NCBI RefSeq assembly: GCF_000346465.2
Contig: NC_034015.1
Coordinates: forward strand, 5,617,789 to 5,681,788
Source of the DNA: Prunus persica
Lineage: Eukaryota; Streptophyta; Magnoliopsida; Rosales; Rosaceae
DNA length: 64,000 nucleotides
Direction: 5' to 3'
In this document: positions 39,263 to 51,200 of the stretch, one piece after another
How positions within the stretch are numbered: the first letter of the stretch is position 1
Layout of the letters: the number at the start of each line of letters is the position of its first letter
The notes under the pieces: model-generated
The model's input: only the letters and a program-made list of their open reading frames with translations
Told to the model about the DNA's origin: nothing
Databases searched by the model: none
Program-made: the position numbers and the translations under genes

Positions 39263-40136
39263 AGCAAGCAACACCCCAATCTAATACCAAGTTGAGGTTC
39301 GCTACCCACCCATTGAGGATGGGCGGCCCTACTAACCCGAGAGTAGGGGCATGCTTTGTGAGACTTCACCAAGGTGAACAGTGCAAGATCACCACACCTC
39401 ACCTAACAAGGCTTGCTCAAACAACCAATCACTTTAATGTCCTGCTTAGTTACAAGCCCACGCTACTAGGTTTGGCAATTATGAGATGTAATGTAAATTC
39501 TTATAAGCATTTGTATTATTGCGTATTTTATCAATGTGGGACTTTACAATAAGCCTATGTCATCATTAGGACACCCCAGTAGTGATTTCAAAATGCTCGT
39601 TAGCATATATCTATCTACTACCTATACAATACTGAAATTACAAATTATCCTGCGCGTTACTCCACCTGACTTGGGATGAATGAGTAGCCATGAAGGGATT
39701 TAAGTACAGAAAGTGATTATACCTGACTTGGGATGAATTGATTCATTAACAAGTCAACGGCGAAAGTGATTATATCCGAACTAATAACTTAATTAAATTA
39801 TTATCGATTCATATAATATTATATGATTCATTTATTCATCCATATTACTTATACAGTAAAACACAAAAGAGTAGCTACCAAATTAGTGCCGGCGCAGCTT
39901 TCTTAATACATATATGCTTTCCATATATACCATAACTATATTTTCTTTAAACCTACACCACCTCTCTCTATATATAATATCATATACAAACATCCCTTAT
40001 ACTTATATCAACCTCATTACTTACTGCATGCATGTATCATCAAGAGTATAAGTACCCTACAATGTTCAAGTTCTCTCCATCAACCTCTCAGTTCCCAACT
40101 TCGTTCGTTACCATCTACGTCATTGGTTTAATTTAA
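39263..40136. other. Intergenic, upstream region of polygalacturonase
   Basis: 39263-39560 is unique to copy A's flank. A possible TATA box (TATATATAAT) lies near 39968. 40137-40189 is a CT microsatellite in the presumed leader. Confidence 0.4.
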
Positions 40137-40188
<52 letters not shown>

Positions 40189-40189
40189 A
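40137..40189. repeat. (CT)n microsatellite upstream of polygalacturonase
   Basis: CT run of about 53 bp interrupted once by a G (CTGTCT). Confidence 0.9.
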
Positions 40190-40218
40190 AACAGAAAGGA
40201 AAAATAGAAAAGGAGAAA

Positions 40219-41769
40219 GTGGCTGAGGTTACAAGAAGTTGTTTTAGCAGAGTAGCACTACTCATCCTATATATCCTACATCAATCATGTGTTGCTGAGA
40301 GTACATTAATTTTCAATGTCCTAAGTTTTGGAGCCAAGCCTAACGGTGTATTAGATTCTACACAAGCTTTTCTGGATGTATGGACTGCAGCATGTGCCTC
40401 CTCTGATTCCACTACTATACGTGTACCAAAAGGGAGGTATTTGCTTCGCAATGCTATGGTTTTCAAAGGTGATAACTGCAAAAGCACAGATATTACTTTT
40501 CGAATTGATGGAACATTGATAGCTTCGTCTGATTACCGAGTCCTTGGCCAAGCTAACAACTGGCTAAGCTTCGAAGGAGTTACCTGGGTGTCCATTAACG
40601 GAGGTGCCCTTGACGCTAAAGGTACCTCCTTGTGGGCATGCAAGTTAGCTGGAAGCACTGATTGCCCCAACGGAGGAGCCACGGTTAGTAATTTATGCTT
40701 TCTTGTCGATCAAGTGAAATCTTGTTTAAATTTGTTGTCTACCTTACCCTACCAGTCTCTTCATGTTCTATTGTTTCCTAAATTCTGATATTTTTGTTCC
40801 CACTGATACGCAGAGTCTGAGTTTTACAAACTCCAAAAACATTAACATCAATGGACTAATGTCATTGAACAGCCAGATGTTCCACATTGTGATAACGTAC
40901 GGCTGCCAAGATGTTCGCATCCAAGGGGTCAAAGTCAATGCAGCTGGAAATAGCCCAAACACTGATGGCATCCATGTCCAATTGTCAAGAAATGTTGCAA
41001 TCTTCAACACCTCTATCAAAACTGGAGATGATTGTGTCTTGATTGGCCCCGGAACAAAGGACTTGTGGATCGAGCAAATAACTTGTGGTCCTGGCCATGG
41101 CATTAGGTCAGATTTTATAGCTCTTGGAATATTGCATTGCTTCCATACGAAAACCTCGTAACAGTTAATATTATAGTTAGCTCATACATACATGGGTGTG
41201 GTGATTGCAGCATAGGGAGTTTAGCCAAAGACTTGGAAGAGGAAGGGGTCCAAAATGTGACAGTTAAAAATGCAATTTTCAAGGGTACTCAAAATGGTTT
41301 GAGGATTAAGTCTTGGGCAAGGCTGAGCAACGGATTTGTTCAAGGTGTTCAATTCCTTGATGTCGTAATGTTAAATGTCCAAAATCCTATCGTAATTGAC
41401 CAAAACTATTGCCCACACAACATCAACTGCCCTGCTCAGGTAATGAAAACTATAATCTCAATGTACTTAGTAATTGGGCATGTACTCATTCATAAACGTA
41501 TGTCTTGACTAAATGTCTAATGCACATTTCATCTTGTTTCAATAATGTAGGTATCAGGTGTAAGAGTCAGTGATGTCGTGTACCGGAACATTCAAGGAAC
41601 ATCAGCTACATCCATTGCAATAAAATTTGATTGTAGCGCAACAAATCCATGTAGTGGGATAAGACTCGAAAATGTGAGTTTGACCTGCAGGAATCACGAG
41701 GTTCAGTCACATTGTGCCAATGCAAGTGGAAAGATTGTTGGCACTGTTCAACCAAACAGTTGTTTGTAA
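40219..41769 (+). CDS. Polygalacturonase, GH28 (4 exons), with GTG at the expected start
   Basis: A pectin-degrading cell-wall enzyme. Exons 40219-40683, 40814-41106, 41211-41439 and 41551-41769 total 1206 bp, 401 residues, with GT-AG introns in phase. GH28 signatures are all present: NTDG (204-207), GDDC (226-229, the catalytic Asp pair), GHG (249-251) followed by SIGSLAK, and RIKSW (284-288). The N-terminus (about residues 6-26, FSRVALLILYILHQSCVAES) is a secretion signal. The codon where Met is expected is GTG (40219-40221). No in-frame ATG lies upstream before the TAA at 40129, and the next in-frame ATG is about codon 75, after the signal peptide. Either initiation is non-AUG, an upstream exon supplies the start, or this copy has lost secretion. 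Otherwise intact. Confidence 0.8.
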
Positions 41770-42556
41770 TACTGAAGATGAGATTAGGCATGAAATACAT
41801 GTGCATAGTCTACACACATAATGCTAGCGAGTCTCTACATAAATATCATTCTTTTTATACATTAGTAAGTTAATAATAACTCAATTACACTTTTCTGAAA
41901 TGAATTCACTTCATTTTTCCCCCTGGCTTTTTAATAGGGAAGGATTAATCTGTTGTTTTCCATCTATCTTTGGTTTACTTCTTACCAACCCCTGCACTCA
42001 GACTTGACAACCTCCAGCAGCAACGTGCAATACAATTATATTACCTGAAGTGAAAGCTCTCTTGTGGGAGTAATAATAAGTGCCTATAAAAGTCCTTTTG
42101 GAGCAAACTTTTTCTTCTTTTTTTCCCCTTTTCTTGAAGCATCTTCATAGTGTTTTCTCCTTCCCAGCCCCTGTTTCCACAGCACCAACAACGTCCTGTC
42201 ATATGAAACAATTATAATGACCATCAAACCGAATATAATCATAACCTGTCCAAAACCATACACAACAACCTTAACCAACCTTCCCTTGATGAGCAGCAGC
42301 AGGAAAACAAGCTTTATGGATTGGCGTCGGTTCTGAGTCCCCACCTGTATATTATCTTCCCAATCATCAGATGATGAGCCTCAACTCATTCCACCAAACT
42401 AAGTTAACGTTGAAAAAACGTTCTCTAATATCCACACAATCATTAATACAGTTAATAAATAAATATACATGAAGTGATTACCACCGATGTGTTTCGTTAT
42501 TTAATCATACCAACTCAGAGAATAATCTTAGCTTCATCATTCTGAGGTCCATATAT
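41770..42556. other. Intergenic
   Basis: 3' flank of the polygalacturonase. No supported gene or repeat boundary. Confidence 0.45.
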
Positions 42557-43471
42557 TTTTATGGACCTCAGAATTGGATTGAATAGAAATATGAAATAAT
42601 TGCTATGCTCTGGCCTTAAATATGAGACCTTGACGAAGGTGAACAAAAATTATAGGGCTATATTATCCCTAGCCAAAAGGTACATCAAAATTGAAATAAA
42701 CAATACTAGAAATTCGATTGCGAAGGATCAAAATCGAACTGAGGTTGTCAAGTTGTCATTAGCTCTTCTCCTATTCTGATCTCGAAACCCATGCACTTGG
42801 CAACATTGGATAATGCACAAGTGATGGAGGAGACATCAAAGCAGGGACTTGATAGGCCGGTTGCTCATCATGATTAGTCTCTTCCCGGACCAAACTTTGA
42901 TTTTGTGTCTTAGCAAACCCCATATATCTTTCCATAGAATCAATCTTCTTGGTTGCAACTTGTATCTTAGATTCGAGTGAAGCAATGAGCTTAGTCAATT
43001 CGTCCTGCGAAAAATCATCTATTCGATCATTCCATGTCGGGTACTCCTCCTCAGAAATCTTCTTCCCTAAATTTTGAAACTTTGTCGGGTTCTTCCCTAA
43101 ATTTTGAAACTTTTCATCATCGTTATCCATGTGATCTTTCTTGTCCTCATAAAAATCGGACATATCAAAGTTTCTCTTCAAACCGGGGGCAGGCATATCC
43201 TTAGAATCCTTGTACTTGTTGAGAATGCGTTTGAATTGAGTTGGATCTCGCGGCCACGTCTCCGGTTGAACTGCCCTCCCCTTCTTTTGATCGGCTTCAT
43301 AGACGATCAAGCAAACATCAATATCACAAAGCTTCGAAAGCTCGTCGGCCTTTTTATATATACTCTTCTTTCGCTTCCGAAAGGTCATCTTCCGAGTGCC
43401 CTCATTAGGTATGAGTTCTAAGCTTCTTCTTTGAGGGGCCACCATATCTTCTATAATTCCACAAAACATAG
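42557..43471. repeat. Duplicated segment, copy B (partner 38355-39262)
   Basis: Direct-orientation duplicate of 38355-39262. It contains the intact MADS ORF. The polygalacturonase gene lies between the copies. Confidence 0.75.
42771..43445 (-). CDS. Type I (M-gamma-like) MADS-box protein
   Basis: A single-exon 224-residue ORF. I choose ATG 43445-43443 because the MADS domain begins there; the frame is open 21 codons further upstream but that part has no MADS character. Residues 1-60 form the DNA-binding MADS domain (RRSLELIPNEGTRK, MTFRKRKKSIYKKADELSK, LCDIDVCLIVYEAD). A QPETWP motif and a Gln/Lys-rich segment follow, as in type I M-gamma proteins (AGL80/PHERES group). No K-domain is seen. 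An internal repeat, KFQNLGK, appears twice from a roughly 30-bp tandem duplication at about 43060-43110. Intronless, as is usual for type I genes. Family members act in gametophyte and endosperm; for this one that is inference. A broken duplicate lies at 38447-39231. Confidence 0.8.
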   Translation of the reverse strand: MVAPQRRSLELIPNEGTRKMTFRKRKKSIYKKADELSKLCDIDVCLIVYEADQKKGRAVQPETWPRDPTQFKRILNKYKDSKDMPAPGLKRNFDMSDFYEDKKDHMDNDDEKFQNLGKNPTKFQNLGKKISEEEYPTWNDRIDDFSQDELTKLIASLESKIQVATKKIDSMERYMGFAKTQNQSLVREETNHDEQPAYQVPALMSPPSLVHYPMLPSAWVSRSE

Positions 43472-43509
43472 AGACAAAAAATTTGATGTTTAGATTAGAA
43501 GAACCCAAG

Positions 43510-43511
43510 AA

Positions 43512-43542
<31 letters not shown>

Positions 43543-45154
43543 GCAGAGATCTAGTTGGTTCTAGAGACTGAGAACAACTAGAAGCTTTGTTCCAAAACTT
43601 TGGTTTGAAAAAACAGAAAAAAAGAAAAGAAAAAGAAAACTAGGGCAAAAAAACATAACTTGGATTGTTCAAGTTGAAGAAAGTACCTGTGACTTGGGTT
43701 TTTCGGAGATCCTAATATGAGAGTGAAGGTCGGGGTTGTGATTGAGTTTTATAGAGAAGGAAGGAGGAGGCGGTTAAGGAAACTCAATTCAAATGGGAAT
43801 TTTTCTTGTTTTTTATTTAATATTTAATAATTATTGAAAGGTAGTTTCCATATTTCATGAGGAAACCCCAAAATATAATTCTTGATTAACACGTCGTCTA
43901 TATTCTACAGTTTCCTATTTCTATTCCACCACGTCTGCTTTCATTCCTAGGATTTAGCCCTTCTCTCTTGCGGACACTTAATTGCTGAAAGATAGCACAA
44001 GTTTCTCTGTCTCTCTGTCTCTCTCTCTCTGTGGGTTTGCTAGCTTTTTTTGGGTTGGATTAATCTATTTTTGGTTGGTTGGGTTTCATTAATATTTTTT
44101 TGGTTTTTGTACCAAAAATTAAAAGTACTTTTTTGGTTTGGCTAGGTTGATGAATTAAAACAGAAACAAGAACGCCGCTTGTTTAACTGTATTATTTCCA
44201 CTTAACTAGTTTTCCCCTTGTGTTAGAAATTTGTATTTCGTGTTTGCAGTCCCAAGTGACGACTCTTGTTTCTGGCGTTTTTTTCCCTGCTACTGTGAAG
44301 TTGAGAGAGGCTGTTTGCACCCATTCCCCAGCCATTTGGGTAAAATCAATGTTCTAAATAGCTAAAAGGCCCAACGGACCAAACTATTTGATTACATTTA
44401 AAAGCCCAAAATAAATTGTAAAATGGGCCAGTGCGTGCTCAGAGGGGAAAAATACTAAATCGGATAAGATATGTCCGATACAGTTTGAAAAGGTTAAAAA
44501 GATACGTGTTTTTTAAACCACAATTGAAAAAGGTTATTAAAAAATAGATAAAAGACTTTCTATCAGAGTACCCAATATATTTTTATTCCAATTTCATAAA
44601 TTAACAATCAATGTTAAATTTAGGAAATATATTTCTTGAAAAAGAAATCAAAATGTCATGCCAACACGTGGTACTTCATCATTGGTTCTAAAGAAGAGAT
44701 AACTGGATTAAAATAAATAAAGCCCCAAAAAGCTTGTTTATTTGAAAGACCTAGGTTATCTCCAAAAGACCGTTGCTTTTACTTGGTTAAAAGCACGAAC
44801 ATCCATATTTAAACTCAAGGTTGATCTCGACAATTGATGGAAAGTCACACATCATAAAAAAAAGAAGAGGGAGGGACAACCACATTAAATGCGATTTTAA
44901 CCTTGAGGCTCAACAACATCAATTTGTTAGAACGAGATAAATCGTGAGGAGTAAGAAAGAACGAGAGATCAATCAATCTTACTTGCAAAGAAGAGACTGG
45001 TACATAGTTGGAACATTCCTTTGCCAAGCGTGCAAAGCCAAGGAGCCAAAAAAACTATAAAGAGCAGAAAAAGATTAGATTAAAGGGACAACCAATTTCT
45101 CTCAATAACAAACAACTTATTTGAACAACCTTCAACTCCAATCCTTTTCCAAAT
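43510..45154. other. AT-rich intergenic
   Basis: A (TA)n run at about 43517-43543 and a short CT run at about 44007-44030. No supported gene. Confidence 0.45.
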
Positions 45155-45433
45155 ATGCATGTCAACATGGTTGAGATAAACTGGCCTGATAGAGGCAAGA
45201 GAAAGCTCATTGTAGATATTGGAGAAGAAGGGCATAGAATAGTGACCTTAAAGCAACTAGAGAGATCAAAAGCCTCTATCGTGGCTGGGGTGGTTTTATG
45301 CAGTAAGTGCAAAATGGAATGTGATCTTGAGATACCTTCTTTGGGTGCCAAGATTGACGAGGAAATCATCAAGTCATCAAGCCTTTTGCTAGCAGCTTTG
45401 GGCCTCACAGCCCCAGAGAAAGTAGAATTTTAG
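45155..45433 (+). CDS. Short uncharacterised ORF (92 codons)
   Basis: Open frame from ATG at 45155 to TAG at 45431. It has no domain I recognise and no signal peptide. The opposite strand also has a 117-codon frame (45408-45055) over the same bases, so open length alone is weak evidence. The hydrophilic, Cys-containing sequence (VLCSKCKMECDLEIPS) could be a fragment of a transposon protein. It lies next to the repeats of 45428-46123. Confidence 0.2.
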   Translation: MHVNMVEINWPDRGKRKLIVDIGEEGHRIVTLKQLERSKASIVAGVVLCSKCKMECDLEIPSLGAKIDEEIIKSSSLLLAALGLTAPEKVEF

Positions 45434-46123
45434 GAATTAAATCTAATAAAAATAATATTAAATAGTATATCACGACATATGACAGGAGCTGAAGTAGGCG
45501 CCATCAGTGCTTCCGATAGGTGACATCCCATAATTGCGCCACCTGTTGTTTTGATTACTTTTTCATATTTATATTTAAAAAAATTTATAAAACAAATAAT
45601 TTAAATATAAAAAAATACATTGAAAATTGCTACAAACTCCTTACGACATTATCTTCTATTTTGGAGGCCTAAAATCATGATTCCATATATTTAAGTTCTC
45701 GGTAATCGTCGAATCAAAGAACAAGACTATTCAGTTATAGAACATCAACTAGTGTTTTAGATTGTTTAGAAACAAAGTTTAGTTTTTGTTATCAATTTAT
45801 GTTTTTATAAGTGAAAATTATATTTTTAGAGCTTGATTGTGTAGAGAATGTCACAAGGAGTTCGTAGGACTTCCCGGTGTATTTTTTTTTTTTGGATTTT
45901 TAGTGTATTTATTATGAATTTTAGAAGTTAAATCAAATAAAATTAATATTAAATTATAGAGAATAACACGTGGCAGGAGCTGAAGGTAGCGCCGTCAGTG
46001 TTTTCAACAGGTGGAGTCCTATGATTGTGCTACATGTCATTTAGATTACTTTTTTCAATTTTATCTTTAAAAAAATCATTAAAAAATCAAACAAATACAC
46101 CGAAAATTGCTACAAACTCCTTC
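45428..46123. repeat. Direct repeat pair enclosing a TIR element
   Basis: 45428-45652 and 45918-46123 are diverged direct copies (TTTTAG-AATTAAAT, CAGGAGCTGAAG-TAG, GCCATCAGTG, ATTGCTACAAACTCCTT). Between them 45610-45650 and 45847-45887 are inverted copies of an AAATACA..CTACAAACTCCTTACGACATT-like end, 18 of 21 bases matching in the core. This is consistent with a small TIR element of about 240-280 bp. Confidence 0.5.
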
Positions 46124-46252
46124 TTGTATCTGGTTCAACCTCCTGGAACCAGACCTGGAACGTCTACTCCTGGTACTGCCATGGGCTGATTGCCTAACAT
46201 CACTTTTTTCTGACTCCAGTCCTTCTCGTAGATCTGCTTTATCTCTTTCCAT
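46124..46252 (-). pseudogene. Truncated gag start of a Tat-like Ty3 element
   Basis: ATG at 46252-46250, reading MERDKADLREGLESEKSD and on through a Ser/Arg-rich stretch. It is homologous to the gag at 1-760 but without its codon-5 stop. Homology ends at 46124, where the unrelated direct repeat begins. It lies downstream, in element sense, of the LTR 46353-47927 and a decayed primer site (46332-46349). Confidence 0.65.
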
Positions 46253-46352
46253 GGCGCAGCATGGGTTCTGGCTAGAACTTCCAATATTCATATACTTTAG
46301 AAAATTTTTCTAGGAGTATATATACTGAGAGGTCCCACCGGGCGTGCCGAAT

Positions 46353-47927
46353 TGTTCAGCCGTTTTATGTTTGTTCCTGTGATGGTAGGGCAAAGTTTCC
46401 CATTGCCTTGAAAATCATCGACTGCTCCACAAGTCAACTTTCTTTAGTGTGCGAGTGTGCCACTGCTAGCAATGAAAAATCCTAGCAGACTTCTTAAAAA
46501 TAAATAACTTGTGCCCCAAGTTACCAATTTCTAAACAGCGATTGTGAATTTGGGTGAGGAATATCTCCCAAGTAAGTTCTTTTCTTGCCTCAGACTGGTG
46601 AGGACTTCACAATTTTTCACATTATAAAACTGGTAGTTCTGGCCAGAATAAATGATAAGAAAACGAACTATTTTTTAGGCGGAACTCCCTTTTATAAAAC
46701 TCAAGAATGAAAAACCAACTCTAGAAAGACAAAAAGAGGGCTGGACTTCCATTTCTGCCTGGATAGATGCTTCTGATCCAGGCTGGATTGGATATACCTG
46801 TACTGGACTGGACTGTCAACAACTACAACTGCTAAGTTTCAGTTGTAAATCGATACCAACGTTCGAGTTTGGCAGAGCTTGAATCTATTTCAATCCCTTG
46901 AAGGCTTTTTGAAAGGGCAGAATTGGAACCTCTTCAGTCTGGAAGAGGCAGAAGTGGCTGGACTTGATGATTATTGAGCTAGAACTGCACTGTAGTACCT
47001 GTTCTGCTTAATCAGGGCTTTCCATAAATTTGTTGAGGTTTTCATATTTGTAAAAACCCAGACTCTGCTTCTTTTGGCTTTTGCTGAACCAAATTTATAA
47101 CGAGAGAAATCTCGTTTTGAATAACTTTTCTCTAAGTATGAAACTGGAAGTTTCGGTTTGTAGCTGGCTTCTTTCTTGTGGCTCAATGAGCTTTTGGTTG
47201 CTTCAATTTGTTTGAAGGATCTTTGCGATCAAGTGATCAAGTGATCATTTTGAGTTTTTGTCTTTGACTGATTTTTGGTTGTCTTTTTTTGTTCACCTTC
47301 TCTCATATTTATAGAAAATGCTGGTGTGGGGCTTTTAATCTTTTAATAATGGGCGGCAAAATTTTCCAAGAGAAAGATCTTTTATTTTAAATGCAAATAA
47401 AAAGGAAAGTTATCTGTTCTGGTAGAGAAGAACCATCAATAATCATTTTCCATGGATGTCTTTTGAGATTGTAGTTTGCTTATCTCTTGGAAAGATCACC
47501 TGGTTTGATGCTGAATTATATACAAAATGATTCTGATCTTTTAGCCGCAGAGTTTCAGAGAAGTATTTCTACTAATGACCTGCTTTCAGTAATTCCCAAT
47601 ACTCTCTTGTGATAGTTGAAATTGTTGACTTTTCAAAGTCAGGTAGTCACGTGGGTTTTGAGAATAGGCTTTTCCAAAAAGATCTGCTGACTTTGTACTA
47701 TGGGTTCTGAGATCAATGGTGAGCATTCAGAAGCTCGGCCCAATCCAATTCTTCTTTCAATTTCTTTATTGATCTGCTTCAGTGGTCAATTGCCATTTAA
47801 TTTTGAAGTTTTTACAACTCTGCCATTTTCGTTAAAGACAAGGGAAAGCCCAGTCCTTTGTTCTTTTTGTTTTGTGGGCCTTTCTTTGTGAAGATGGGCT
47901 TGCGTGGATTTCTTTTTGGCCCAAACA
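46353..47927 (-). repeat. Tat-like Ty3 LTR shared by two elements
   Basis: 1575 bp, TGTTCAGCC at the low end and CCCAAACA at the high end, colinear with 860-2453. On its high side a polypurine tract (AAGGGGGCAT on the minus strand, 47928-47940) marks it as the 3' LTR of the element at 47928-54990. On its low side a primer site and gag mark it as a 5' LTR. Confidence 0.75.
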
Positions 47928-48259
47928 ATGCCCCCTTAAGTCCGAATCGTTTTTAAACGGTTTTCAGACTTAATGATTGGCCAATCAATGATGCATGCCA
48001 TTTCCTGCCGTAGTACTAGCGCACGTCAGCCTATTCAATTTAGGCTTCGTGGGAAAATGAGTTCTAACGGCTAATTAAATATGAACAAAAACTCTTTTCT
48101 TCCCACTCTCCCCACGATCTTCCTGCCTTAGTTTACAAAATTTACTGAACTCCATCACTGTTCATAAAAAACCTAGCCCTGCTTTAGTTTCCATCCCTCC
48201 ATAATTCCCTTTTCTTTGGCTCGTGTCTTCAACTCCTCCTTATTTGTTTGATTTCGAGA

Positions 48260-51200
48260 ATGTCTTCTCCAAACAATCGTGCCAAGGGCTCTTCCTCTTC
48301 TCGATCTCCTGCTTATCTTACCGGAGATGGTGTTGATAATCATGCCACAGAGGTTCGAAGCAAGCTCTATCCTTTTGCCCAAAAGAATCTGGACGAAAAT
48401 GTCCTTCACTTGTTTGAAAACACCTTAGTTCTAGGTCCTCACTGGTTTGGCCCTGTTCCTATTGAGATGGTAGAGTTGTTCAAGGGTGACGTTGAAGCTC
48501 CTCTGTGCTTTCAAAGTTCTTCTGCCCTAGCATCTCATACTTGGGTCAGCAAGAACCTGAGTCGTTCTTTTCCCTCCAGTGAAGTGAGGAATAGTCCAGT
48601 AAAGTGGGCAGGCTGGATTGACAGGCTCCTTCCAAGGTATGAGACTCACTAGAAGAGGGCTGGAATCTATGACGATATCCTTCTGTCCCAGCAATCGATA
48701 AACAGAGACGAGAACCTCCTGGCTACTGCTTTGTGCTCTTGGAATTCTGCCAGCAGTACTTTCGACTTCCTCCTAGGTCCAATGACTCCCACTCTGTTGG
48801 ATATGGCTCAGATTTTTGGGTTCAGACCCCACAGAAGACTTGTGGATGCAGTTGGTGATTACCACAAGAGAAAGAATCAGGAAAAACTAGTGAAGCCCTT
48901 CACTATTTCTTCAGCTGTAATTAACCAGAACTGTTCTTTCTCTAATTTCTTGAAGAAATTTAGTGCTGAGAAGGACAAGGACCAGTAGCACATGTTATTT
49001 CTTTTGTACTGGCTAAGCAGATTCATTTTTCCCAATCATTCTTCAGCAGTTCTGCTCCAGTATAGACATCTAGCAGAAGCTCTGCACAATTATATGGATG
49101 TGGGCTTTGGTCCTTCAGTTCTAGCTCACGTATTCAAGAACTTGCATACTGCTACTTTGGAGAATCCATTGAACCTATTTGCTCTTGGTGCATTCTGCTT
49201 GAAGGCCAAGTTCTGGCGCTCCTTTAATGTCAGCAAAAGTGCCCAAGAGATTGATTGAAGAATATTTGATGTTCTTCAGGCACTGCATGAAGAGGTCTAC
49301 TGCTCAATGGCATGTGGTACTCAGAAGAACCTATCCTTGGTTCCAACCTGGATACAGGCTGTTTGAGAAGGAACCTGAAGAAGAAGAAGCTAGAATCGAG
49401 TTCAGGAAGAAATTCCTGAGTGTGACACTACCCCGTGATTTGCCTTTTGGAGGTAGGAAGCCTCCCAATTATCACTTGGGGGCAGAAGTGTACCACCCCA
49501 ACTTCTGTGCAAGGCAGCTTGGTTGCCCTCAGTTAATCCCACTCAAATCTTATAGAAGCTGCAATCGGGCCACTTCCTAGAGAGATTCAGATGATTTGGG
49601 AGTGCACAAGAACTATAGGTGCTCGGTGAACAAAATACACAACAGTATGGACACTCTCTATCCATCCTAGGAGCCTAATTTCTGCTGTTATGCCGAGTTC
49701 GATGCTTGGTGGAAAGTCAGATTCCATGGTCTGCCTGCTTCCAGTTCTGCCATCAAAGTTCTTTTTGATGGCTGGGACTCTTGGACTGTCTATGCGGGGG
49801 CAGAAGCCAAGCAGTTCATGGTGCAGATGATCAAGAATATTAATGCACAAATAATTGAAGGTAGACTCTCACTTCTGTCTTTCCCTATGCTGTTTTATCA
49901 TATCCTGCCTGAGCAAAAGTTTTTTGAACCCTATTATGTCTGTTTGCGGCAGATCCTTCCATGACAAGGAATATTGGAGATCAAGATGTCCAAGCTGGGG
50001 AAGTGATTGGCGAGTTTCTGAGCTCTATCTTTTGCTCTTTACTATTTGTACTGCTTTCTAACTCTCTGCTTCTTGTGCAGTCACTTATGTCATAGCTGCT
50101 GGTGACTTGGAACTTCCTTCTGGAGATGAAGAAGATGGAGGAGAAACCTTGGCAGAACCAGCAAATGTCCAAGCAACCCATTCTGCTAGAAGGAACAAGA
50201 GGAAAGAAACCGCACAGGCTCAAGATAGTGCTGTCCAGCCATAAACCTCAGGTAAGTTTTAAGAATTTTGTCCTATCTTAATTTCATTATGTACTTTGTT
50301 CTAATCTTTTATCCTCTGTTCTTTGCAGCTGAAAGTCCTCCTCCCCTTTCTTCTAGGTCAAAAAGACTTAGGAAGAGAGCAGTGGCAAATACGTAGCCAC
50401 TGAATTTGCAGCAGCTCCTACTACCACCTTTGGGACAGATGAAGAGTTGAGAGAGGCTTTTGAGGTTGTGGAGCAAGAAAAAGAAGCAGATGTCTTGACA
50501 GGGGACAAAGAAAAGGGCAAAGATGCTGAATAAGAGGTGAAACTTTAATCTTGCTGCATGAAACATGACTATTTTGCGTCTGTACTTCTTCTAATTTTGA
50601 CTTTTGTCCATCTGTAGGCGGAGATCCCTGCTGAGGTGATAGCAAAGAATATTTCTCTGGCGAAGAAACAGTAGGAAACTCAAAGGGCAGAATTGACAAG
50701 CTCAGAGTTGGCCCTTTTTGAAGATGCAGAGGTAGGAAACTCCACTGCAGTTCAGTACCTGCGGAGCAGTCAGAGCAATCTGCATCAGAGCCTGTGGCAC
50801 ATGCAGAACTTTCTGTTGCAGCATCAGAGCCTGAAGTGGTGGTAGAACACCCTGTTGTTGTTCCTGAACCTGAGGTAATTTTGTTCTGTTTCTAACTGCC
50901 TAGTTTCTGCAATTCCGTTCTGTCTTTGCTTCTAATACCTTTGTCCTTTTTTGGTGGAAAAGGGTAGAACTACTGGGGTTCTGACTGTAGCAATTAGTCC
51001 TCTCAAGCCTCCTATTGTGGCTGTAAGTATTACTGTGTCTTTTGCTCTTCTCAATTTTTAGCATGTTACTGACTGAAATGATTTCTTTGCAAATGCCTAT
51101 CCATTCTATTCCTGGCTCTTCAAACATGGCCTCCTTTGCTGATCCAGAATTGGCAGAGTTCGAAGCCATGGATTTGGATGCTCAGCTGGACAAGCTGGAG

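Noticed and set aside
45055..45408. 117-codon minus-strand ORF overlapping the 45155 ORF
   Set aside because: Neither strand shows a recognised domain, and only the plus-strand frame is kept, at low confidence.
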